NCBI GenBank assembly: GCA_030544215.1
Contig: JARZZO010000016.1
Span: 38,090,001 to 38,154,000, forward strand
From: Zantedeschia hybrid cultivar
Lineage: Eukaryota > Streptophyta > Magnoliopsida > Alismatales > Araceae
Direction: 5' to 3'
Length of the DNA stretch: 64,000 nt
The notes beneath the pieces are model-generated. The model was given only the letters and a program-made list of their open reading frames with translations, was not told the origin of the DNA and made no database searches. A program made the translations under genes and the position numbers. Shown in pieces: positions 52,028 through 62,690 of the stretch; position 1 is the stretch's first letter; every line of letters begins with the position of its first letter.

Positions 52028-54044
52028 ATGAACAGTTGGGTGCAATACGACAATTCAGGAATATTGGATCATGCTCAACTATGTACTCATATAGCAGAAG
52101 CAGAGAACTCAGGCCCCAAACCATTCAGATTCTTTAACATGTGGATTGTTCATCCACAGTTTATGGAATTAGTTAAGGATGTTTGGAGGAAGGATATCAA
52201 AGGGACACCAATCTTTTCTTTCTACCAAAAATTGAAGACACTTAAGCAAGGTCTCAAAACATGGAATCGAGTTCAGTTTGGGAATATCTTCCACCATGTC
52301 AATTGTGCAAGGGATACTCTGAATAAAGTGCAAACTATGCTCCAAGAACATCCACTGGATGAGGAAGTTGTTACTGTTGAAAAGGAAGTCAGATCCTTAT
52401 ACTTCCAGGCTCTAAGAAATGAGGAATCTTTCCTTCAGCAAAAAGCGAAACAGCACTGGCTCATACAAATAGATGACTGCACCAAATCTTTTCATTCTTC
52501 TATTAAGGGCAGATGTATGGTGAACACAATTAGAAGATGTAAACTGGAAGATGGTACCATTGTTGAAGATCCTGATGCTGTCAAAATCCATGCACTTCAT
52601 TACTACAATACTCTTCTCAACCAAAAGAAAACCTGCATAGAGCCTAATATTCAACCAAGGTATACTATGAACTCAGAAGAATGCACCTTTCTTAATGCAT
52701 CATTTACTTCTGAAGAGATTACTAAGGTGGTCAAGACATCTCCTAAAAACAAAAGCCCTGGGCCTGATGGTTTTGCTGCTGAATTTTACCAATCTTGCTG
52801 GAATATAGTTGGTGATTCTGTAATTCAAGCTATTCTATTTTTCTTTAATGGGGGTCCCTGGTTGAAGCAAGTGAGTAACACATTTATTTCTTTGATCCCC
52901 AAGAATGAATGTGCAGATTCATTTGATCAATTTAGGCCAATCTCTTTATGTAATTTCTTCTACAAGATTGTGGCAAAGTTACTTGCTAACAGGATGCAGA
53001 AGGTTATGCCAAAGCTCATAAATAAAAATCAATTAGCTTTTATCAAGGGCAGACGAATTCAAGATAGCATCCTATTGGCTAATGACATGCTAAGAGATCT
53101 TCATTCTAAACAGAGGGGTTCATTGGTGTCTCTAAAAATGGATCTTAAAAAGGCTTTTGACTCAGTTCACAGGCCTTTTATAATTTATATGATGGAGAAG
53201 ATGGGATTCTCCACACAACGGATTTCTTGGATTAGTACTTGCATGGAATCACCAACTTTCTTTGTTTTATTTAATGGCTCCCCAATTGGGTTCAAATCCA
53301 AGAATGGCATCAGACAAGGGGATCCACTATCCCCTTATCTTTTCTGTATTGCAATGTAAGGCCTCTCCTGCATGATTCATACACGGGTACAATCAGATGA
53401 ACTTCAAGTACCATTACATGGGAACGTTCAAATATCCCACTTAATTTTTGCAAATGATCTGATCTTATTCTTCAAGCCTCATCTCAAATCGGCCATGGAA
53501 ATTGCAAAACTGCTAGATCAGTTTCTCTCTTATTCTGGGATGCAACTCAATCACACAAAAAGCAAGGTGTATATTGGGGCTACAGTTAAGCACAAACAAG
53601 CTTTTGTGAATTGTGAATGCTCTGGGTATTTCAAAAGAATCTTTACCAGCTATATATTTGGGATTGCCACTCATCTCTTCTAGTATGAGAAAGCACCGTG
53701 CATTGCCTATTCTTGATAAGATTAAGAGTTGAATTGCATCTTGGAGAACCAGGTTTCTCTCTAAGACTGGTAGATTGGAGCTTATTAGATCAGTGCTTAA
53801 TTCCTATTCATTGTATTGGGTTTGTTGCTTTTTACTACCGAAGGGGTTCATAGATGAGGTCGAGAAGCTATTGAGATACTTTTTCTGGCACTACTCTGGC
53901 GACTATAAACCATTTCACTGGGTTAGATGGGATCTAATTTGTCGGCCAAAGCAAGAAGGAGGACTTGGTTTGAGACGGCTAAAGGACATGAATGAAATCA
54001 CACTACAGCTCTGGAACATCATCAATCAGGAAGACAATTTATAG
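52028..54044 (+). pseudogene. LINE ORF2 reverse transcriptase, broken
   Basis: 443 open codons, then stops and frame changes. RT parts in order: FISLIPKNECADSFDQFRPI, AFIKGRRIQDSILLANDML, LKMDLKKAFDSVH, NGIRQGDPLSPYLFCIAM, then an in-frame TAA at 53357-53359, and in the same frame SHLIFANDLILFFKP. The catalytic motif is FAND where active enzymes have FADD/YADD, a change of the second Asp-pair residue. The frame shifts near 53680 and goes on through LLPKGFIDEVEKLLRYFFW and PKQEGGLGLRRLKDMN. Not active. Confidence 0.92.
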
Positions 54045-54530
54045 ACAATATGGTTTCAAGCAAAATACCTTCAGACTAGCTCCATCTGGGAGATTGCACT
54101 CAAGTCCTATCACTCTTGTGCTGAAGGGTATTATGAAACAAAGAGACTGGCTCATTGATAATATATCTTTTGAAGTGGGAGATGGACAGACATTCAGACT
54201 TTAGCATGACCCTTGGTTGGAGAAAAAAACTATACTTTGTAGCTATGAGGTGATTATGAGGTACGTATTGGGTATGCATCATAATAGTCTCCTGAGTTCC
54301 TTCATTTCTAACCAAACATAGAATCTACCTGCAATAGTATCTCCACAAATGTTCGAAGTTTGGGACAAGATTCACCAGGTTACCATACATCATGGTAAGG
54401 CCGATAAGATAGTATGGCAGCATGACAATGGGATAATCGGTGCAAAACAAATTTGGAACAAAAGGAGAGCTCAGCACCTAGTGGGTGGTTTGATTGTGTC
54501 TGGAAAACACCCACTTGCTAAAAATACTCA

Positions 54531-55007
54531 TTGTTTTTATGGCAGCTCAATATGGGAAATATTGCCACAATAGATAGACTAATGAAAAGAGGAATTCATG
54601 GTCCAAATGTGTGCATGCTTTGCTTTGCAAATGAAGAAGATTTGGATCATCTATTCTTTAATTGTTCCTACACTGGTTGGATTTGGAAGCAAATCCTTCA
54701 TAGGCTTGGAATTCAAAGGAACTCAAGGTCCTCATTCTCATTGGAATTGAATGACCTTCTACAAAGTTTCAGACATCAAGGACAAGCCACCATTCTTGCC
54801 TATAATGCCATTAGATGTTCAACATGGTGGATTTGGAAGGAGAGATGTAATAGAACATTTCAAGGAATGCAACAGTCCAAAGTGCACTTGCTGATTGCAA
54901 TACTTGATGATATCAGATCCATCTTGGAAAGCTGCAACTGGGAAGGGAAAATGAGTAGTAGCAGAGCTAAATTTGTCTTTAAGAATTTTAATATCTCTGC
55001 TATTTAG
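54531..55007 (+). pseudogene. LINE zf-RVT and C-terminal tail
   Basis: 158 open codons with the zinc-binding segment typical of plant LINEs: VCMLCFANEEDLDHLFFNCSY (Cys, Cys, His, Cys), then TWWIWKERCNRTFQG and the terminal helix. It lies in a different frame from the RT, after several breaks at 54045-54530. Confidence 0.88.
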
Positions 55008-55173
55008 CCATAACATAGCTATTAGATTGTGATAGCATGTTCCCACATAGAATATGAGTATGAGTTTATTATCATCTATCCGGTTCATTGATAACAAATT
55101 GTGCTAGCATGAATTTCAAATTATAAATTTATTCTTTTTTAATATACTCTTGGTATTACTTACCAAAAAAAAT

Positions 55174-55186
55174 ATAGATATTGGCT
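55174..55186. repeat. Target site duplication of the LINE, right copy
   Basis: ATAGATATTGGCT after the A run; see 51956-51968. Confidence 0.8.
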
Positions 55187-55987
55187 CACGAACTAAAGAT
55201 GCTACGTGACGCTTCATATGCGGATACAAGGGGAAGGGTTGCACTGAACTGGCAAAGAGAATGAATGAGATTATGCGGCTCCGATTGCATCGATTTATAC
55301 TTAAGAGAGAGTGGTTGCAAAAAGGAAAGAGAATGGATCCACTCAAACAACTGTGTTCAGAATAGAACTCAGAGAGGCGCGAGTGTGGCACGCTTTCTTT
55401 CGAAGCCCTTTTGGCGGGGCAATTCACTACTCAAATTGCTTGAATAGAAAGTGACAGTCGCTAAAGCTGTAACCAGCAAGCAAAAAGTTTTGGTATGGAT
55501 GGGGATTAAGAGTTCTTGTGAGAAGATGATCCAGCACCCGACTAACTAACAGAAAAGGTTTCCCTAAACTAAAGGTAGTCTATTGACTTGATTTGGTGGT
55601 AAGTTAGTCATGAATGGAAAATCACTCTAATGGCTAAGCCAGGTATGCTCACCAACCTTGTCCCGAGTGCAAGAGAGTGTCTCGCCGTGCCCTGTACCGA
55701 TGTGAATTGAATGAATGGACACCACATCTCCACTAGTTTGTGCTCCGAATCTATCAACTTCTGCGTGCCTTACTCCTTCCGCCTCATCAAATATCAACAA
55801 ACAATGTTTGTTTCTTCTTCGTTGGTACGAGCTTATTTGGTTCTGGTTCTCTTCTACCTATTTTCTTTCCTAATTCATTAAGGAAAACCTTCTCACTCAC
55901 TTTTCTTTCTTAGTAGACAAAGAGGAGAGGTCTGATACGGTACGCCTAATTCAACTTAGATGTATGGTGCAGTGAATTGAGAGGAAG

Positions 55988-56332
55988 TCAAGTAGGAGCA
56001 TCGTGCGTGTTAAGACAAGGGTGGTAAGTTGACAAGGTTAGACAAGTAAGCGTTGAATTGATTATAGTAAGAAAGAAAGCGCTAGTTGAGTTTCGTGTAA
56101 CGAAAAACTCAGTTTCTGCCGATTTGCTTAGTTTGAAGTCAGCCTGAACTACTGACTTTGAAGTATGAGCCAGCGTAACTGTGGAGTCCGACCTTGTTGC
56201 CTCGAGAGCTTGGGATTGCCTTGCCGTGTCCTTACCGACGGGCTGACGCTCAGTCTTGATCGGTTCGTTCGGCAGAGCGAATAGGGTGTGCTTTGTGCTA
56301 AATTCCTGTTCAGAGATTACGTTAGTGAGCAA
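55988..56332 (-). CDS. Open frame in arm B, counterpart of 28766-29107
   Basis: 114 codons, starting at a TTG or further in, with a few substitutions relative to arm A (for example ISEQE against IFEQE). Function unknown. Confidence 0.35.
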   Translation of the reverse strand: MLTNVISEQEFSTKHTLFALPNEPIKTERQPVGKDTARQSQALEATRSDSTVTLAHTSKSVVQADFKLSKSAETEFFVTRNSTSAFFLTIINSTLTCLTLSTYHPCLNTHDAPT

Positions 56333-56727
56333 GGGGAGGGAGTTGCGCTAGCAAGAGCTAGAAAGAAGCCTTGGCCCTATCCTGAAACAAGCACGAGGGC
56401 TCTACCGATGGCCTAACAAGCTACGAAGTTCTTTGAAAGAGAAAGTCAGGTCTAGCTGTCAACAGAAAGAGGTGAGTTCCATTGCACTAGATGTACGGGA
56501 TCCGGCGCGTCCACATCCAGTAGAGCAAAGTAGCCTTCCATTCTTCTCATGACACTTCTCTGATCAGAAAGAATGAAGTCGTACTTACAGCTCTTTATGA
56601 AAACATCCTAAAAAAATAAAAGGAGCAGAAGAGGAACAAAGAATATCGTAGAAAGAAGAGAAGAGCGTCTTTTTATCCCTACAGTTAAAAGAATTTGAAA
56701 AAAGTCCCGGGGGCCAAAAAAAGATAG

Positions 56728-57166
56728 CAATGCTGCCGCATTACACCCACAAGTGGTTCCTTCAAGGCAAGGAAACGAGGTGATAGGGGTCGAATCATCC
56801 CACGGCCTTAAAGAAGATTGTGGCACCAACTTCCCATAGACAGAAGATTGTGGCCCACCAGCGGCCTTCGGCCCAACAACAGTGGCCCAGCAAGCAGCCT
56901 TCAGCCCAACTTTGGCCCCCCAGCGGCCCTCGGCCCACCAACGGCCTTCGGCCCAACAACTTTGGCCCACCAGCGGCCTTCAGCCCACTAGCGGCATTCG
57001 GCCCAATAACGGTATCTAGCCCACTCCGGTGGGTTATTTAGGCGCTATGGCAATGCTGCCACATTACACCCACAAGTGGTTCCTTCAAGGCAAGGAAACG
57101 AGGTGATAGGGGTCGAATCATCCCCCGGCCTTAAAGAAGATTGTGGCACCAACTTCCCATAGACAG
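56728..57166. repeat. Direct duplication of about 115 bp around a gypsy LTR fragment
   Basis: 56728-56838 and 57051-57166 both run from GCAATGCTGCC to CCCATAGACAGAAG with few changes. Between them, 56839-57050 is a piece of family-1 LTR (U3 minisatellite up to TTAGGCGCTATGG). The outer parts are mitochondrial-type DNA shared with arm A near 28271-28345. Confidence 0.88.
56839..57050 (+). mobile_element. Family-1 LTR fragment
   Basis: GGCCCACCAGCGGCC-type repeats followed by CCCACTCCGGTGGGTTATTTAGGCGCTATGG, matching 57640-57870 in the LTR of element B. It lacks both LTR ends, so it is not an ordinary insertion; it probably came in as filler during break repair. Confidence 0.85.
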
Positions 57167-57579
57167 AAGTTTGAGTTTGCCTAGCTCGAGTTTGAGGGGG
57201 TTCAATAGTCGGGGGAGCGGCAATTGAATGCGAGCGCCTATGATTGCACCAATCCAGTAGTGGGAAAGGATTTCAACTCAACTAGGTCTTCCCTCCGTCC
57301 GCTGGAAAGAACAGATCAAGAAGTGGTGGTTCAGTCACTTCGGTAGGGAATCGCAAGAAAGCGCGTAGTAAGAAGGTCTTAGAGAAGTTCGAGAATGGTC
57401 TAGTTAGTTTGTAAGTCCCAGATTCGCTAGTCATATTCCCAACCAGTGTAGAGAGTAGCTCCCCACAGCCTCTTTTCTCTTCTTCTAGCCAGGAAAGTGA
57501 AGTTAATTGCTTGCGACCAGATGTCTGAATAGAGAGCAGTTTTCTCTCAAACTCGTACTCTAAATTCACATTTAGTATG
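57167..57579. other. Mitochondrial-type spacer left of element B
   Basis: No gene recognised. Element B begins at 57580. Confidence 0.5.
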
Positions 57580-58380
57580 TGATGGGACAGAATCCGATTC
57601 GGCCCAATAGCAGCCCAATCAACGGCCCTCAGCCCACCAGCGGCCTTCGGCCCAACAACAGCGGCCCAGCAAGCAGCCTTCGGCCCAACTTCGGCCCCCC
57701 AGCGGCCCTCGGCCCACCAGCAGCCATCGGCCCACCAGCGACCCTCGGCCCACTAGCGGCCTTCGGCCCACCAGCGGCCTTCAGCCCACTAGCGGCATTC
57801 GGCCCAACAACGGCCCTCGGCCCAGTAGCCGTATCCAGCCCACTGGAGTGGGTCATTAGGCGCTATGGCGGTTTATCAGTAACCTAAAACATAGTCCTAT
57901 ATCGGCTGCAACAACCAAGTAACCTCTATCCTCCGTTATAAATAGAAGGCTATTTATTACAAAAGGTAGGTGGAATGACCAAGGACCATAGTCCAAAGCA
58001 TTTAAGCTTCTTCTTTCCTCCCTTCTGAATCGAATCTTCTTCAGAAGCTAACTTGACCGTCGGAGGGGGGTTCTCTTGGGCCGAAGCCCGGGACCCTCGC
58101 TGACTGGTTCTTCTTCTTGCAGGGGCCTCGGTTCGAATCTTCGCCGACCTCTTCGTCCGTGTCGACTTCAGCCACTGGACGGTTTTCTTCCTCATAGAGG
58201 TCTCGACCTCATTCTTTACCGGCTCCTTCCCCTGGATCCCCCTCGGCCAACGGAGTCTCGGCTACGCCCTCGGCTACGGAGCTTCGCTCCTGTATTCCGC
58301 CCGCGTCTCGGTCCGGATCCCTGTCGGCTCTTCTCGGATTCTAATCTCGGAATCCGACAGTGATAGCTTCGGCTACATCA
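57580..58380 (+). repeat. 5' LTR of element B (801 bp)
   Basis: Ends TGATGGGACAG and GGCTACATCA. TATA box TATAAATAG at 57937-57945. U3 (57599-57842) is a minisatellite of GGCCCA-type units. Matches 27410-28168 and the reverse of 21128-21887. Confidence 0.93.
57599..57842. repeat. GGCCCACCAGCGGCC minisatellite in family-1 LTR
   Basis: Roughly a dozen imperfect units of 18-22 bp, each with GGCCCA followed by CCAGCGGCC or a variant and a TCGG step. The array length differs between LTR copies (27480-27590, 21690-21880, 56850-57020 and here). Confidence 0.88.
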
Positions 58381-58381
58381 C

Positions 58382-58400
58382 TTGGCACTGTCTGTGGGAA
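58382..58400 (+). other. Primer-binding site of element B
   Basis: TTGGCACTGTCTGTGGGAA one base after the LTR, a two-base variant of the common plant gypsy site TTGGCGCCGTCTGTGGGAA. Confidence 0.85.
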
Positions 58401-58415
58401 GCCCGAAAAAAGGTC

Positions 58416-59873
58416 ATGTCTCATCGTTCAGTGACCAGACGATCCGGTCAAGACGAAGCGGATACACGAGCGACTCCAGCACAAGCACTCCACTCAGAAG
58501 GTACTCCATCTGTTCTTCCACAAGGTTCCGTCCTCCCAGCAATATCGGAGTCCCTTGCTCCCAGAGACGACCGGGTGGAAGAACTCCAGCAGCAAGTGGC
58601 CACACTGGCCGCTACTGTCACCTCCTTGGCGCCTTTGCGAGATATGGTGTTTGCTATCGCCCAGCATATGGGGTTGTTGAATCAGCCCCCACAACAGGTA
58701 CCACCTCCTCCTCAATTATGTCTTGCTCAAGCTGCGAGGATACAGCCAACACCCTCGCGAGCATTCCACGACGAAGCGGTTTCGGCACGCAGCGAACCAT
58801 TTGGGCCGCAAGGCCGAGTTCCTCACGCCAGTCATATCCTGACAGAACCGGACTATGCTTCGTCCGGATTTCATTTGACTAAGGCCGAAGAACGTTCGGC
58901 CACCACTTCAACCACCCCGGATCTGGATCGGCGACTGACAGTGATGAGGAAGGAAATGTAGCAGATGGTATCTCGGCCGTATGGAGCACCTCTCGCCAGC
59001 ACCATCCTGGAGCAAACTCCTTTCTCTCCAGAGCTTCTGGCCGTTGAGGTACCTTCCAACTTTAAACTGTCGAAAGGGCCTCTGTATGATGGAATGACAG
59101 ATCCGGTCTGCCACTTCCAAAGATTCAATTCCTACCTCTCCGTCCAAGGGGTTTCCGAGGCAGTCTGCAGCCGTCTCTTCCCCCTCACCCTAGAAAAAAT
59201 TGCCTTAACTTGGTTTGAAACGTTGGCCCCCAATTCCATTCACTCTCTAGTGCAGTTGGGCCAACTATTTATCGATCAATTTTATGATGCCACTCGGCAA
59301 TGTAAAACTTCGCCCAGTCTACTTGCCATTCAGCAAGGACCGACCGAGACCCTTCAAGAGTATTTTAACAAGTTCCGGGCCGAAGCAGCCCAGATTCCAA
59401 ACCTGGACAGTTCAATTACGGTCTCGGCCATAATCAGTGGATGCACGGACGAAGGGCTTCTCATCTCCATCAGAAAGCGTCATCCTCCCACCTTCCAGGA
59501 CCTGGTGGCTCGAGCCCATAAATATATCAACCGGGAGGCCTACCGAGGCGGTATCGGTAGTTACCCCTCCAGCGGTTCATCCTCGCCCAGAAGATCAGGA
59601 ACCCTCTCGCAAGCGATACTAGAGAGAAGAAAGGGGACCGAGGCAAGTGCCGGGATCCGCAGCAGCGGTATCTGCCACTACCTGCTCCACCTTTCCGGAT
59701 GCTCATGGAGGTGAAAGGTATGCTTCGGCAGCCTGAAAGCATCAAGACTGATCCTCGCCAAAGGGACTCCTGGAAATACTGCGAGTACCATCGAGAAACC
59801 GGCCATTCGACTGATTAATGTCGACACCTTCGGGAGGAGATTGATCGCTTCATACGGGAAGGTCGCCTACCGC
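58416..59873 (+). pseudogene. Element B gag with stops
   Basis: From MSHRSVTRRSGQDEA the frame is open to a TAG at 58959-58961 (Gln codon in A), then runs on from 58965 through the gag core (FKLSKGPLYDGMTDPVCHFQ, LFIDQFYDATRQCKTSPSL, YFNKFRAEAAQI) to about 59640, where the frame changes. The zinc-knuckle (CEYHRETGHSTD) near 59780-59820 is broken by a TAA just before its last Cys. Confidence 0.9.
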
Positions 59874-59884
59874 AGTACCGACGA

Positions 59885-61138
59885 GTGCAACCTCAACAGC
59901 GGCAGAACCGGGACGCCCCCGAAGCAGCAAGGCAACGGCAACTCCCGGATAAAGAAGCCCCACCTCAACCAAAAGTGACTTCGGCCCCGGCAGAAGCATC
60001 ACACCAACGACCCAGTGCCGGGTCAATTATGATGATATCCGGAGGACCAGGAGAGGGAGAAAGGCGTCGTCGAGCCGATGCTGCAACAGAAATAGCAGCA
60101 ATCGATGCCGGGCCGAAGCGGTTTCGTCAAGAAGACATCGTCTTCGGCCAGGAGGATCTGACCGACGTTCTGGTCCCTCATGACGATGCCCTTGTTGTAA
60201 ATGCTGTAATGAAAAGTTATGATGTTCATCGTATCTTTGTTGATAATGGAAGTGCTCCCAATGTACTTTTTTACGATTGTTTCCTAAAGATGGGCTTGAA
60301 TGAGGCTGATATGAAGCCTCATCGGGGGCCTCTATTCGGCTTTAACGGTGCACCTTGCCGAGTAGAAGGCATCGTCCGGCTACCTGTAAGCCTAGGTACA
60401 GCCTCTCGGCAATTAACCATTGAAACAGATTTTGCCGTCGTAAAGCTTGATTCGGCCTACGCCATTTTTGGCCGAAGGCTGATCGGAGGAATCGGAACTG
60501 TGCCTTCGTCCTTCCATCAGCAGCTGAAGTTCCGTACCAGTCATGGAGTCGGCGAAGCTGCCCGGCAATGCTATATGATTTCGGTCAAACGGAAGACTGC
60601 AGCCGAACCCCTTTCGATCGAATCTTCGGCCGAAGCATTCCTAGGAGAGGAACTTATAACCGTTCCAGTTTCGAGTGGAGAAGGCCAAACGCTGATGATA
60701 GGTTCCGGCCTTGAGAAGACTGAAGCCGAGAGACTTATCAACTTCCTAAAGGAAAACCTTGACGTCTTCGCCTGGTCTCCTTCGGATATGCCCGGAGTCG
60801 ACCCGGAGGTGGCAGAACATCGGCTGTATGTTGACCCGAATCTGCCTCCGGTCAAGCAGAAGCGGCGCACACTCAATCAAGAAAGGAAGATGGCCATCCA
60901 GGTTGAAGTACAAAAGGGGTTAAACGCGGGACATCTCCGAGAGGTGCATCACGCCGAATGGATTGCTAATGTAGTGATGGTGCCCAAAAAGGACGGCAAG
61001 TGGCGAATGTGTGTAGACTTCACTAATCTCAACAAGGCTTGTTTGATGGACAGTTTTCCGCTGATAGACCAGATAGTGGACGCCACTTCCGGCCATGAAT
61101 TGCTCAGCTTCCTCGACGTCTATTCAGGCTATCATTAA
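59885..61138 (+). pseudogene. Element B protease and first part of RT
   Basis: 417 open codons. The protease active site reads FVDNGSAPNVLFYDCFLKMG (about 60233-60292); DNGS in place of DTGS is usual for this Tat subgroup as far as I recall. RT begins near 60700 (FLKENLDVFAWSPSDMPGVD, VPKKDGKWRMCVDFTNLNKA). Two codons (Pro-Arg in A) are missing at SFPLIDQ, in frame. It ends at TAA 61136-61138 where A has Gln. Confidence 0.92.
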
Positions 61139-62199
61139 ATCCGAATGCATCCAGACGATGAAGAGAAAACAAGCTTTACAACTGATCTCGGCTTATATTG
61201 TTACACCTGGATGCCTTTCGGCCTGGAGAATGCTGGAGCAACTTATCAACGTCTCATCAACAAAATGTTTGCTCCACAGCTCGACCGAAATATGGAGGTT
61301 TACATCGACGACATGCTGGTAAAAAAAGCCGCGTCGCTGCTGACCATTTGGCCAATTTGGCCGAAACATTTCTTACCTTACGCAGTTATAAAATGAAGTT
61401 GAACCCTGCCAAGTGCGCCTTCGGCGTAGCCTTCGGGAAGTTCCTAGGCTATATGGTCACTCGCCGAGGGGTGGAGGCAAATCCCGCGAAGGTTGCGACC
61501 ATTATTCAAATGCGCCCTCCGGCAAACGTCCGAGAAGTTCAAAGGCTAAGTGGGAGAGTTGCTACATTAAGCCACTTCATGTCAAGGGCGGCGGATCACT
61601 GTTTCCCCTTCTTCAAGCTGTTGAAGAAGACTAGCAATTTCTCCTGGACGGACGAGTGTTAGTCGGCCTTCGATCAGCTGAAAGCTTATCTCTCCAATGT
61701 TCCCATTTTATCTAAGCCGGTCCGAGGAGAGCAACTGTTTGTTTATCTTGATGCTTCTGAAGCAGCTATAAGTGTCGTCCTCGTCCGGGAAGAAGATGGC
61801 GTCCAAAAGCCAGTTTATTATATAAGCCGAGCCCTCCACGGAGCAGAGTTTCGGTATCCGGCTCTTGAAAAGCTAGCCTTAGCCCTCATCGCTTCCGCGA
61901 GGAGGCTTCGGCCTTATTTCATCGCACATTCGATGAAGGTCTTCACGGATCAACCTGTGAAGCAGGTTCTCTCTAGGCCGGAAGTGTCCGGGAGACTAGC
62001 GAAATGGGCGATCGAATTGGGAGAGTTCGACATTTTTTATGGGCCTCGGACTGCAATAAAAGCTCAAGCTTTGGCTGACTTCATTGCCGAGCTCACTCCC
62101 GAATCATCTTCGGCCCCTCAGCCGGAAGAAGTCAGAACAAATCCTGAAGCCGAAGTTGCTTCAGCTCCTTTGTCCTCGGTGGATGAATGGAAACTATAA
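61139..62199 (+). pseudogene. Element B RT end and RNase H
   Basis: After the TAA the frame continues (MPFGLENAGATYQ, YIDDMLVKK near 61300). A shift in an A run at 61320-61327 moves it to the next frame, which goes on through GYMVTRRGVEANPAKV, a TAG at 61660-61662, and the RNase H (LFVYLDASEAAISVVLV, ALEKLALALIAS, MKVFTDQPVKQVL) to a TAA at 62197-62199 where A has Tyr. Confidence 0.9.
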
Positions 62200-62690
62200 G
62201 TTGACAGATCCACATGCTCTTCGGGCAGTGGCCCTGGGTGAATATTGGCATCTCTGGAAGGGGTAGTCACAGAGTATGAGCTGCGCTTCTCCTTCCCGGC
62301 TACCAACAATGCCGCCGAGTACGAAGCCCTTATATCAGGCCTTCGGGCCGCTAGAAGGCTCGGTGTGCAGAAGATAAAGACATTCAGCGACTCTCAGCTT
62401 ATCGTCAACCAAATCACCGGGGAGTACGAGGCCCGAGACGCATTGATGGCGTCCTATCTCCAGGTAACTCGCAAGATCATAGCTGAATTCATTTCTTTTG
62501 AGATCATGCGAATCCCTCGGGCCGAGAACAATCGAGCCGATGCCCTTTCTCGGCTAGCATCAACTCAAATTGGGGGAGGAGGCCGAATGGTCTTAGTAGA
62601 AGAATTGTCTAAGCCAAGTCTCGATGAATCTAAGGTCATGCAAGTAAATGAATCCGAAGCGGAGACCTGGATGACTCCCTTAGTTGCTTT
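62200..62690 (+). pseudogene. Element B second (archaeal-type) RNase H
   Basis: Same frame as before: VDRSTCSSGSG, a TGA near 62240, then YELRFSFPATNNAAEYEALIS, FSDSQLIVNQITGEYEARDA and RAENNRADALSRLAS. This extra domain places element B in the Tat lineage. In element A the corresponding GEY codons are where element H inserted. Confidence 0.9.

Larger units (their letters stand above)
51969..55173 (+). mobile_element. 5'-truncated L1-like LINE
   Basis: Starts inside the endonuclease C-terminus (LLDWIEHWSMIYG in one frame; LDRALVNDLW in another) and ends with a short A run (55165-55172). 13-bp flanking duplications and the empty site in arm A prove insertion by a LINE-type route. It carries endonuclease tail, reverse transcriptase and a zf-RVT domain, all disrupted. 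Confidence 0.9.
49987..56782. repeat. Inverted repeat arm B with inserted LINE
   Basis: Inverse copy of 28271-31932, enlarged by the LINE at 51969-55173. It includes the psbA fragment (minus), the unrecognised open frame at 55988-56332 (minus), and flanks matching arm A with scattered changes. About 28 bp next to the LINE's 3' end, present in arm A near 29890-29920, are missing here. Confidence 0.9.

Noticed and set aside
48023..57579. tRNA genes in the mitochondrial-type DNA
   Set aside because: I looked for the conserved T-arm words with matching acceptor stems and found none that fold by eye; a tRNAscan run would be decisive.
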